DNA of 36,602 nt, from positions 1 through 36,602 of the forward strand of contig NZ_LPNR01000063.1 of assembly GCF_019266065.1 (NCBI RefSeq), in the 5' to 3' direction. Numbering within the stretch: position 1 is the stretch's first letter; every line of letters starts with the position of its first letter. Below, in pieces: positions 8,257-14,760 of this stretch. The notes under the pieces were generated by a model. That model had not been told where the DNA came from. It did no database searches and saw nothing but the letters and a program-made list of their open reading frames with translations. Both the position numbers and the translations under genes were made by a program. This DNA is from Nocardia sp. MH4 (GTDB lineage Bacteria; Actinomycetota; Actinomycetes; Mycobacteriales; Mycobacteriaceae).

Positions 8257-8784
8257 ATGGCGGTCGTGCGTGCCGGTGTCGTGCCCGCGGGGCGGAGCCT
8301 GCTCTACTGCCTGATCGGGGTGCTGGTCACCACCGGCGTCGTCGGGCTGTTCGTGGCGATGTTCGGGGTCAACCGCGTGATCACCGGCCTGCTCGTCGGC
8401 GCGATCGCCGGAGTGGCGGCGGGCGTGGCGCTGTTCGTGCGCGATGTCGTCGAGCTCACCGAGCACGCCATCTACGCCAGGACTCCGTTCCGCTCGTCGA
8501 CCGTGCCGTGGGATCGCGTCGTCGCGGGCCGCTTCACCCTCGACGAGCGATCCCGCTGGGCACTGGCCCTCGATCTCAACGGCGGCACCAGCGACGAACT
8601 GGTCCTGCTGTCCATCCCGCCGGTGGTGGGCCCGGTCGCGGGCGCCTACGACATGCGCAAACGCGAACAGGTCACCGAGATCCGGGAGATGCTGCGCGCC
8701 AAGCGGATTCCGGTCACCGTCCTCCCCGAGATCGCGGGCGCGCTCAACCAGCACTGGCAGATCGCCCCGCCCACCTCTCGCTGA
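8257..8784 (+). CDS. Two-TM membrane protein with C-terminal PH-like domain, function unknown
   Basis: A 175-residue protein. Two hydrophobic segments, roughly residues 12-34 (LLYCLIGVLVTTGVVGLF) and 39-60 (ITGLLVGAIAGVAAGVALFV), form a hairpin in the membrane. They are followed by a soluble part with the beta-rich pattern of bacterial PH-like (bPH) domains: VELTEHAIYART, STVPWDRVVAGRF, WALALDL, ELVLLSIPP. The C-terminal helix is EQVTEIREMLRAKRI. In many actinobacterial proteins this arrangement has no assigned role. The ATG at 8257 is chosen over the in-frame upstream codon because GAGGGAGG (8243-8250) sits six bases before it. The protein is convergent with the GlxA-type regulator. The PH-like assignment is tentative. 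Confidence 0.75.
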   Translation: MAVVRAGVVPAGRSLLYCLIGVLVTTGVVGLFVAMFGVNRVITGLLVGAIAGVAAGVALFVRDVVELTEHAIYARTPFRSSTVPWDRVVAGRFTLDERSRWALALDLNGGTSDELVLLSIPPVVGPVAGAYDMRKREQVTEIREMLRAKRIPVTVLPEIAGALNQHWQIAPPTSR

Positions 8785-8788
8785 GGTC

Positions 8789-9787
8789 CTACGCGCTGAG
8801 CCCGGACTCGAATCCGCGCCGGTAGTCCGAGGGCGACACCCCGAGCCGCGCGACGAAGGTGCGGCGCAGCGCCTCGGCGCTGGCGAATCCCGCCTCCGAT
8901 GCCGCCCGGCTCACCGAGCTGCCAGCCTCGAGCCGGGCCCTGGCCAGATCGAACCGCACGCTCGCCGCGTACTCGGCCGGGCTGAGCCCGGTCTCCTCGG
9001 TGAAGAGCCGGGTGAGGTGGCGGGGGCTCACATTCACGTGCCGGGCGAGGTCACGCACGCTGTGGCGCTCGGCCGGATCGCGGGCGATGAGATCGGTCAC
9101 CGCGCGCACCGGCCCCGGCGGCAGCGCCGCGGCGCGCAGCGGCGTCGAGAACTGGGTCTGTCCGCCGGACCGCTGCAGATAGACGAGCAGACCCTGCGCG
9201 ACCTGGCGCGCGATCGAGCTGCCCAGATCCTCGGCGACCAACGCCAGCGCGAGGTCGATGCCTGCGGCGACCCCGGCCGAGGTCGCGATGTCGGCCTCGC
9301 GCACGAAGATTCGATCCGCCCGCACATCGATCCGCGGGTACCTGCGCGCGAGTTCGGCGGCGAACTTCCAGTGCGTGGTGGCGCCGCGGCCGTCGAGCAG
9401 CCCCAGTTCGGCGAGCACGAAGGCGCCGCTACAGATCGAGACGACCCGGCGGCTGCGCGCCGCGAGGACGCGCGCCGCCTCGACGAGTTCGGGGCCGACG
9501 AACTCGACGGGGCGGACCTCACTGCCCGGCACCACGAGCGTGTCCAGGGCGGGCGCGTCGGCCGCGGCCGCCGTCACCGCAACCCCGCCGCCGACCGAGC
9601 TGTGCACCGGCTCACCGGTGGGTGAGAACAACATCACCTCATAGGCATCGGCGAACTGGTTCGCCTCGATGAAGACCTCGGCCGGACCGACGTAATCGAG
9701 CGATTTCACCCCGTCGAACAGCAGAAATCCGATGCGCCGCCGCCCGGTCGGTACAGTGGATCGAGCACGTTCCGGAGCGACAGACAT
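8789..9787 (-). CDS. GlxA-family transcriptional regulator (DJ-1/PfpI domain plus AraC HTH)
   Basis: A 332-residue regulator. Residues about 17-190 form a class I glutamine amidotransferase-like (DJ-1/PfpI) domain with the nucleophile-elbow cysteine in [17 protein letters not shown], followed by ATTHW. Residues about 230-325 are the double AraC helix-turn-helix: [26 protein letters not shown] and [20 protein letters not shown]. Relatives regulate catabolic genes, often of quaternary amines or nitriles, with the DJ-1 part as a presumed ligand sensor. It is divergent from an alpha/beta hydrolase gene across a 120-nt gap, so that hydrolase is the obvious candidate target. The start at 9787 gives the full N-terminal strand [12 protein letters not shown]. 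Confidence 0.9.
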   Translation of the reverse strand: MSVAPERARSTVPTGRRRIGFLLFDGVKSLDYVGPAEVFIEANQFADAYEVMLFSPTGEPVHSSVGGGVAVTAAAADAPALDTLVVPGSEVRPVEFVGPELVEAARVLAARSRRVVSICSGAFVLAELGLLDGRGATTHWKFAAELARRYPRIDVRADRIFVREADIATSAGVAAGIDLALALVAEDLGSSIARQVAQGLLVYLQRSGGQTQFSTPLRAAALPPGPVRAVTDLIARDPAERHSVRDLARHVNVSPRHLTRLFTEETGLSPAEYAASVRFDLARARLEAGSSVSRAASEAGFASAEALRRTFVARLGVSPSDYRRGFESGLSA

Positions 9788-9907
9788 GCCGATGAATGTA
9801 CTGCCTGTCCGAAAGTGCGGGATCCGCGGCCGTTCCGGCAGGCGACAGCGGCGACCCGCCCGACAACGATGGGCAACCTAGTCATCCACCTCTCCGACGG
9901 GAGCGAC

Positions 9908-10729
9908 ATGCCCTACTTCACCACCTCCGACGGCACCGAGATCTACTTCTCCGACTGGGGCACCGGACGGCCGGTCGTCTTCAGCCACGGCTGGCCGCTG
10001 AGCTCCGACGCGTGGGCGCTGGAACGCAAGACCCTGGCCGACGCGGGCTACCGCGTCATCGCGCACGACCGTCGCGGCCACGGCCGCTCGTCGCAGCCGT
10101 GGCAGGGCAACGACATGGACACCTACGCGCGTGACCTCGCCGAGCTCGTCGAATCCCTCGACCTGCGCGACGTCGTCGTCATCGGACATTCGACCGGCGG
10201 TGGCGAGGTCGTGCGCTACGCGGCCCAGCACGGGCGCGACCGCGTCGCCAAGGTCGTCACCATCGGCGCGGTGCCGCCGATCATGGTCGCGACCGAGTCC
10301 AATCCCGACGGTCTGCCGATGAAAGCGTTCGACGATATCCGCGCCGGGGTGCTCGCCGACCGCTCCACCTTCTATCAGGAGCTCGCGCCCTCGTTCTTCG
10401 GCTTCAACCGCGAGGGCGCGGCCGTGTCGAAGGGCGCGCAGGACGACTTCTGGCGTCAGGGCATGCTGGCAGGCATCCAGGCCGCCTACGAGTGTGTCGC
10501 GGCGTTCTCGGCGACCGACTTCACCGAGGATCTGCGGGCGCTCGAGGTGCCGATCTTCATCGCCCACGGCGACGACGACCAGATCGTGCCGATCGCCGGT
10601 GCCGCGCTGAAGTCGATCGAGCTCGTGAAGAACGGCACGCTGAAGGTGTATCCGGGTGCGCCGCACGGCATCTTCGGCGCCTACCAGCAGGAACTGATCG
10701 CCGATATCCTCGCGTTCATCGCCGACTGA
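9908..10729 (+). CDS. Alpha/beta hydrolase, non-heme chloroperoxidase (perhydrolase) type
   Basis: A 273-residue single-domain alpha/beta hydrolase. It starts [20 protein letters not shown], a start typical of cofactor-free haloperoxidases/perhydrolases. The catalytic triad is visible: Ser95 in GHSTGGGEV, an acid in HGDDDQIVP, and His in PHGIF. The oxyanion region is [12 protein letters not shown]. Family members hydrolyse esters or make peracids, and natural substrates are usually unknown. The ATG at 9908 is preferred over an upstream in-frame ATG because GGGAG (9899-9903) lies just ahead of it. The gene is divergent from the GlxA-type regulator and ends 19 nt before a convergent TetR gene, with a strong hairpin in between. 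Confidence 0.9.
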   Translation: MPYFTTSDGTEIYFSDWGTGRPVVFSHGWPLSSDAWALERKTLADAGYRVIAHDRRGHGRSSQPWQGNDMDTYARDLAELVESLDLRDVVVIGHSTGGGEVVRYAAQHGRDRVAKVVTIGAVPPIMVATESNPDGLPMKAFDDIRAGVLADRSTFYQELAPSFFGFNREGAAVSKGAQDDFWRQGMLAGIQAAYECVAAFSATDFTEDLRALEVPIFIAHGDDDQIVPIAGAALKSIELVKNGTLKVYPGAPHGIFGAYQQELIADILAFIAD

Positions 10730-10744
10730 TCGCGGGCTTCGGCA

Positions 10745-10774
10745 CCGCTCAGGCCGACTCGACGGCCTGAGCGG
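10745..10774. terminator. Perfect 12-bp hairpin between convergent hydrolase and TetR genes
   Basis: CCGCTCAGGCCG (10745-10756) and CGGCCTGAGCGG (10763-10774) form a perfect 12-bp stem around ACTCGA. It starts 15 nt after the hydrolase stop and overlaps the last codons and stop of the TetR gene on the other strand. It is a likely bidirectional terminator. Confidence 0.6.
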
Positions 10775-11426
10775 CCAGCCGGGCGAGCAGCGCTTCGGCG
10801 GCCGTGCGCACGGGTGCGGTGTCGGCGGTGTGGCCGACGATGCGCAAGATCGCGTCCGGGATCACCCGCTCGGTGTCCTCGCTCGCCGCCCCGGCGTCGG
10901 AGCGGATGCCGATCACCGTTTCGACCAACCGGAACGGCAGGATGCGCGCGTCGTCGGGTTGCCCGGTCGCCGCGGCGGATTCGGCCGCGAGCCGTTCGTA
11001 GTGCTCGCGCAGTTCGTCGCGGCGGCGCCGGAACGTGGCGAAACGTTCGGTGCGCAGCTCCGGCAGCAAATACAGCGCGCCGAGATTCCAGCGCGCGGTG
11101 CGTAATTGGCGCACGTCGAACAGGGCGAGCGCGTAGAGCTGGGTCGCGGCGTCGGCGGGTTCGGTGGCCATCCGCTGTGCCAGCTCGACCGGGCCCGCGA
11201 CGGTTTCGGCGAGCAGCGCGTCGAGGATGTCGTCCTTGGCGGCGAAGTGGTGATACAGCGAGGCCTGCCTGATCCCGACCGCGTCGGCTACCGCCCGGGT
11301 GGAGGTGTTGGCGTAGCCCTTGGTGGTGAACAGCTCCGCCGCCGCGTCGAGGATCTCCGCGCGCGGCGTCGTCCCCTGCCTACGCCGCTGTTCCAGCCGG
11401 GGACGCCCGGGACCGAGGTTTGCCAC
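10749..11426 (-). CDS. TetR/AcrR-family regulator
   Basis: A 225-residue regulator. The N-terminal HTH is clear: RAEILDAAAELFTTKGYANTSTRAVADAVGIRQASLYHHFAAKDDILDALL. The rest is an all-helical ligand domain rich in Arg and Ala. I set the start at the GTG at 11426, giving VANLGPGRPRLEQRRR, a usual TetR start. Another GTG at 11477 would add 17 residues, and neither has a convincing ribosome site. It is divergent from the permease that opens the urea/guanidine-type operon, so it is the probable regulator of that operon. The sequence CTATCGACTGATAG before the permease, and a TCGATAG half-site close to this gene, are candidate operators. Confidence 0.85.
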   Translation of the reverse strand: MANLGPGRPRLEQRRRQGTTPRAEILDAAAELFTTKGYANTSTRAVADAVGIRQASLYHHFAAKDDILDALLAETVAGPVELAQRMATEPADAATQLYALALFDVRQLRTARWNLGALYLLPELRTERFATFRRRRDELREHYERLAAESAAATGQPDDARILPFRLVETVIGIRSDAGAASEDTERVIPDAILRIVGHTADTAPVRTAAEALLARLAAQAVESA

Positions 11427-11511
11427 GTCCAAGATTCTGTCATCGGGCGCCGACCTGGGCGGCAGCGGGCACCTCACCAGCGAGGATGCCGGTCGGTCGA
11501 ATTCCTGTCAC

Positions 11512-11518
11512 TCGATAG
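11512..11518. promoter_or_regulatory. Possible regulator half-site near the TetR gene
   Basis: TCGATAG is the reverse complement of the CTATCGA half of the palindrome in front of the permease. It lies in the same 218-nt divergent intergenic region, nearer the TetR start. It could be an autoregulatory half-site. The evidence is only this short match. Confidence 0.25.
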
Positions 11519-11599
11519 AAACGTGGGCAACGCAGAAGTTACCGCGGGCCCCACAGCCGATACACGCACGACACCGTTCGAGCGATCGCGCGCGCAAAA

Positions 11600-11613
11600 C
11601 TATCGACTGATAG
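11600..11613. promoter_or_regulatory. Candidate TetR operator before the permease operon
   Basis: CTATCGACTGATAG is a palindrome with 5-bp arms and a 4-bp spacer, embedded in an unusually AT-rich patch and ending 31 nt before the permease ATG. It is the clearest dyad in the gap between the divergent TetR and permease genes. The binding protein is inferred from position only. Confidence 0.45.
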
Positions 11614-11644
11614 ATATTTGGCCGCACCGCCGAAGGACACCGAC

Positions 11645-13180
11645 ATGGCCACGACTCTCGATACCGCCGCTGTTCCCCCCGATACCGGCCGCGACAGCGC
11701 CGACCTCGCCACATTCGGCTACGAACCGGTCCTACACCGCAAGCTCGGGCGCTACGCGTCCTTCGCGGCAGGGTTCTCGTTCGTCTCCATCCTCACCACG
11801 ATCTTCCAGTTCTTCGGCTTCGGCTATTCGTTCGGCGGCGCCGCGTTCTTCTGGACCTGGCCGCTGGTCTTCGCCGGCCAGTTCCTGGTGGCGCTGAACT
11901 TCGCCGAGCTGGCCGCCCGGTATCCGATCTCCGGCTGTATCTACCAGTGGTCGCGCCGCCTCGCGGGCGGGCTGATCGGCTGGTTCGCCGGCTGGATGAT
12001 GGTGATCGCGCAGGTCGTCACGGCCGCCGCGGCCGCCATCGCCCTGCAGGTGGTACTGCCGACGATCTGGAGCGGCTTCCAGTTCATCGGCACCGACACC
12101 GCGCTGACCTCCCGCGACGGCGCGATGAACGCGGTGCTGCTCGGCAGCGTGCTGCTGGTGGTCACCACCACGATCAATGTCATCGGCATCGACCTGATGT
12201 CGAGGATCAACTCGATCGGCGTCACCGTCGAGATCGTCGGCGTGCTGGCGATCATCGCGCTGTTCTTCACCGGCACCGAGCGCGGTCCCGGCGTCGTCCT
12301 GCAGACCGACCAGGCCGCGCCGGGCCCGTACTGGGCGGCGTTCCTGGTCTCCGGCCTGATGGCCGCCTACGTGATGGTCGGCTTCGACTCCGCCGGGGAA
12401 CTGTCCGAGGAGACCAAGAACCCGCGCCGGGTCGCCCCGCGCACGATTCTGCTGGCCCTGTCGGTGTCGGCACTGGGCGGCGGGCTCATGCTGCTCGGCG
12501 CGCTGATGGCCGCGCCCAGCCTGTCCGACGGCGAATTGGCGTCGGGCGGACTGGCTTACGTCATCACCTCCAAGCTCGACAGCCCCGCCGGTTCGGTACT
12601 GCTCGGCTGCGTCGCGGTCGCGGTCATCGTGTGCACCCTGGCGATCCAGACGGCGGGCTCGCGCCTGATGTTCTCGATGGCGCGCGACGGCAAACTGCCG
12701 TTCGCCAAGGCCCTGTCGACCGTGCACCCGCGCTTCGGCACCCCGGTGTGGCCCGCCGTGGTGATCGGCGCGCTCGGCATCGGCCTGCTGGTGCTCAACC
12801 TGGGCAACCCGGCCATCTTCGCCACCCTGGCCAGCGTCTGCATCGTCAGCCTGTACCTGGCGTACCTGCTGGTCACCGTGCCGCTGCTGGTACGCAGGAT
12901 CAAGGGCCTGCCCGCCGTGGACGACCCGAGCCTGTTCACCCTCGGCCGCTGGGGCGTGCCGATCAACGCGCTCGCCGTGGTCTGGGGCATCGCGATGGTG
13001 ATCAACCTGGCCTGGCCGCGTCCGGAGGTCTACACCCCGGCGGGCGGCAGCTGGTGGCAGCTGTGGGCGGGCCCGCTGTCGGTGGCGGTGATCCTCACCG
13101 CGGGCGCCGTCGTCTACCGCTTCGCAGTGGCGGCCAGGGACGAATTCCCCCACACCGAAACCGTCCCCGCCACGGCCTGA
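11645..13180 (+). CDS. APC-superfamily amino acid/guanidine-type permease
   Basis: A 511-residue inner-membrane transporter with about 12 hydrophobic segments. After a soluble N-terminus of about 35 residues comes FGYEPVLHRKLGRYASFAAGFSFVSILTTIF, the typical first helix of APC amino acid permeases. The motif GFDSAGELSEETKNPRR near residue 245 is the conserved loop of this superfamily. Permeases of this type head urea/guanidine carboxylase operons, and the two DUF1989 genes and the carboxyltransferase gene follow here, so the substrate may be guanidine, urea or a related nitrogen compound. This is inferred from context. The ATG at 11645 has GAAGGA ten bases upstream. A gap of 216 nt separates it from the next gene. 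Confidence 0.9.
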   Translation: MATTLDTAAVPPDTGRDSADLATFGYEPVLHRKLGRYASFAAGFSFVSILTTIFQFFGFGYSFGGAAFFWTWPLVFAGQFLVALNFAELAARYPISGCIYQWSRRLAGGLIGWFAGWMMVIAQVVTAAAAAIALQVVLPTIWSGFQFIGTDTALTSRDGAMNAVLLGSVLLVVTTTINVIGIDLMSRINSIGVTVEIVGVLAIIALFFTGTERGPGVVLQTDQAAPGPYWAAFLVSGLMAAYVMVGFDSAGELSEETKNPRRVAPRTILLALSVSALGGGLMLLGALMAAPSLSDGELASGGLAYVITSKLDSPAGSVLLGCVAVAVIVCTLAIQTAGSRLMFSMARDGKLPFAKALSTVHPRFGTPVWPAVVIGALGIGLLVLNLGNPAIFATLASVCIVSLYLAYLLVTVPLLVRRIKGLPAVDDPSLFTLGRWGVPINALAVVWGIAMVINLAWPRPEVYTPAGGSWWQLWAGPLSVAVILTAGAVVYRFAVAARDEFPHTETVPATA

Positions 13181-13396
13181 TTCACCAACACCTGAATCGC
13201 CGCACCACCCACCCACTCAGCCCCGCACGCTCCGACCTCGAGGAGGAGCAGGCCGACGAGTCGGCCGTCGCGGCCGTCCCGCCGATCAGGTGCCGTTGCG
13301 TACGCGACGAAGGAGCAAGCACCGGTGCCTGCTCGGCGGGACAGGAGGGGTCGCGACCTCGAGCGCGCCGGCGCTCCGAAACCACAGGAGATCACG
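13181..13396 (+). other. 216-nt intergenic leader between permease and DUF1989 gene, with a 22-nt dyad
   Basis: No gene is supported here. The main feature is a near-perfect dyad at 13313-13334: GAGCA, an A/C mismatch and GCACC, mirrored by GGTGC and TGCTC. The stretch GTCGGCCGTCGCGGCCGTC (about 13260-13278) is a short internal direct repeat. A ribosome site ACAGGAG lies at 13384-13390. The conserved core of the guanidine-I riboswitch, often found before such operons, is not recognisable. The length and dyad leave room for a separate promoter or an RNA control element. Confidence 0.5.
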
Positions 13397-14143
13397 ATGA
13401 CGAGTACTCGATCCACCGACGGGGCTCGCGCCCACGCGCGCGCTCAGGCCGCCACGGCCACGATCGACCGGCCCGACACCCCCGACGGTGTCGATCCAGC
13501 GGCAGTCGTTCTCGCGCAACGCATCCCCACCGGCGGCTACGCGAACGTGGTGCTGGGCCGGGGCACTCGGGTCCGGCTGGCCGACCCCGCGGGTACCACC
13601 TGCGCGCACCTGTTCCTGCTCCGCGCCGAGGCACCGTGGGAGCGGCTCAATGTCGCCGACACCGTGAAGGTGCCGTGGCAGGCCTACCTGAGCACCGGCC
13701 ATCCGCTGCTCTCCGACCAGGGCCGGGTACTCGCCACCGTCGTCGCCGATTCGTCCGGCCACCACGACACCCTGTGCGGGCCCGGCGCCGCAGGCCGTCA
13801 CCAGCTGCACCTGGCCGGCGCCAAGCAGGGCCTGGCGCCGCGCGACATCGGACCGTCGGTCTCGCTGTTCCGCGGCGTCCGGGTCGAGGCCGACGGTGGT
13901 CTCGTCCCGACCGGCAACGCCCCCGCCGGGACCGCGGTCGACCTGCTGATCCACCTCCCGGTGACGCTGCTGGTCGCCAATGCCGCCCATCCCCTCGACG
14001 ATCGGCCCACCGGCGACCTCGACGTGCTCGCCTGGGCGGCGCCCACCGAGCGCGCGACGAACGACGACCCCGAATACCGCCGGGCCGTCGACAACACCGA
14101 AGCCGCCTGGGCGGCCGCACTCAACTCGGAGGTTCTGGCATGA
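13397..14143 (+). CDS. DUF1989 protein, urea-amidolyase-associated protein 1 type (carboxyguanidine deiminase subunit-like)
   Basis: A 248-residue DUF1989 protein. Core stretches are IPTGGYANVVLGRGTRVRLADPAGTTCAHLFLL, ERLNVADTVKVPWQAYLSTGHPLLSDQGRVLATVV and DSSGHHDTLCGPG, typical of the larger of the two urea-amidolyase-associated proteins. DUF1989 pairs of this kind have been described as the two subunits of carboxyguanidine deiminase, which turns carboxyguanidine from guanidine carboxylase into allophanate. The Cys/His-containing HHDTLCG segment is a plausible metal or active site. The first 30 residues are a poorly conserved Ala/Thr-rich tail. The ATG at 13397 has ACAGGAG six bases upstream. 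The stop overlaps the next gene by four bases (ATGA), which fits a two-subunit enzyme. Confidence 0.88.
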   Translation: MTSTRSTDGARAHARAQAATATIDRPDTPDGVDPAAVVLAQRIPTGGYANVVLGRGTRVRLADPAGTTCAHLFLLRAEAPWERLNVADTVKVPWQAYLSTGHPLLSDQGRVLATVVADSSGHHDTLCGPGAAGRHQLHLAGAKQGLAPRDIGPSVSLFRGVRVEADGGLVPTGNAPAGTAVDLLIHLPVTLLVANAAHPLDDRPTGDLDVLAWAAPTERATNDDPEYRRAVDNTEAAWAAALNSEVLA

Positions 14144-14760
14144 CCACGGCGACCATCCGCACCGTCGTCCTCGACGAGACCGTCCCCGCTCAGGCGCCGT
14201 GGTCGGCGATCGTGCGCGCGGGCGATCAGCTCGAGATCATCGACCTGCACGGCAACCAGGCCGTCGACTGCCTGCTCTACTCCGCCGCCGACCGCACCGA
14301 TCGCTACAGCGCCCAGGCCACCGTCGCCGCGCAGCGCAATATCTTCCTGACCACCGGCAGCGTCCTGCTGACCGAGGCGGGCACCCCGCTGATGACCGTG
14401 GTCGCCGACGAGGTCGGCAACCACGACACCATCGCCGGCGCGTGCTCGCAGGAATCCAACACCCTGCGTTACGGCCACCACACCCGCCACCAGCACGCCT
14501 GCGTGGAGAACTTCCTCACCGCCGCGCTCGAATGGGGTCTGGGCAAGCGGGATCTGGTGTCCAACATCAACTGGTTCATGAATGTCCCGGTCGAGGCCGA
14601 CGGCACGCTCGGCATCGTCGACGGACTGTCGGCGCCGGGCAAGAAGGTCACCCTGCGCGCCGAGATCGACACACTCGTGCTGGTCTCCAACTGCCCGCAG
14701 ATCAACAACCCCTGCAACGGTTTCGACCCGACGCCGGTCCGCATGGTGGTGACCCGATGA
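14140..14760 (+). CDS. DUF1989 protein, urea-amidolyase-associated protein 2 type (carboxyguanidine deiminase subunit-like)
   Basis: A 206-residue DUF1989 protein, the smaller partner of the preceding gene. Characteristic stretches are IDLHGNQAVDCLLYSA, YSAQATVAAQRNIFLTTGSVLLTEAGTPLMTVV, GNHDTIAGACSQESNTLRYG and NINWFMNVPVEADG, ending with NCPQINNPCNGFDPTPVRM. Cys and His residues in GNHDTIAGAC and the Cys pair near the end are candidate metal ligands or catalytic residues. It overlaps both neighbours by ATGA and has CGGAGG (14127-14132) before its start, so it is translated as part of one unit with the upstream DUF1989 gene and the downstream carboxyltransferase gene. The assignment to guanidine rather than urea metabolism rests on published work on the family, not on this sequence alone. 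Confidence 0.88.
   Translation: MTTATIRTVVLDETVPAQAPWSAIVRAGDQLEIIDLHGNQAVDCLLYSAADRTDRYSAQATVAAQRNIFLTTGSVLLTEAGTPLMTVVADEVGNHDTIAGACSQESNTLRYGHHTRHQHACVENFLTAALEWGLGKRDLVSNINWFMNVPVEADGTLGIVDGLSAPGKKVTLRAEIDTLVLVSNCPQINNPCNGFDPTPVRMVVTR

Noticed and set aside
6229..8754. An 841-codon minus-strand frame opposite the DyP, encapsulin and membrane protein genes
   Set aside because: The plus-strand genes have catalytic motifs, a loading peptide and ribosome sites. The antisense translation has none and has the composition of a codon-bias shadow.
13181..13396. Guanidine-I (ykkC) riboswitch before the DUF1989 genes
   Set aside because: It was expected from context, but I cannot find the conserved core segments of that class. 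A covariance-model search would settle it.
13560..13580. A possible fourth repeat copy (GGCACTCGGG in the DUF1989 gene)
   Set aside because: Only about ten bases match the 73-nt element and the flanks do not, so it is most likely chance in GC-rich coding sequence.
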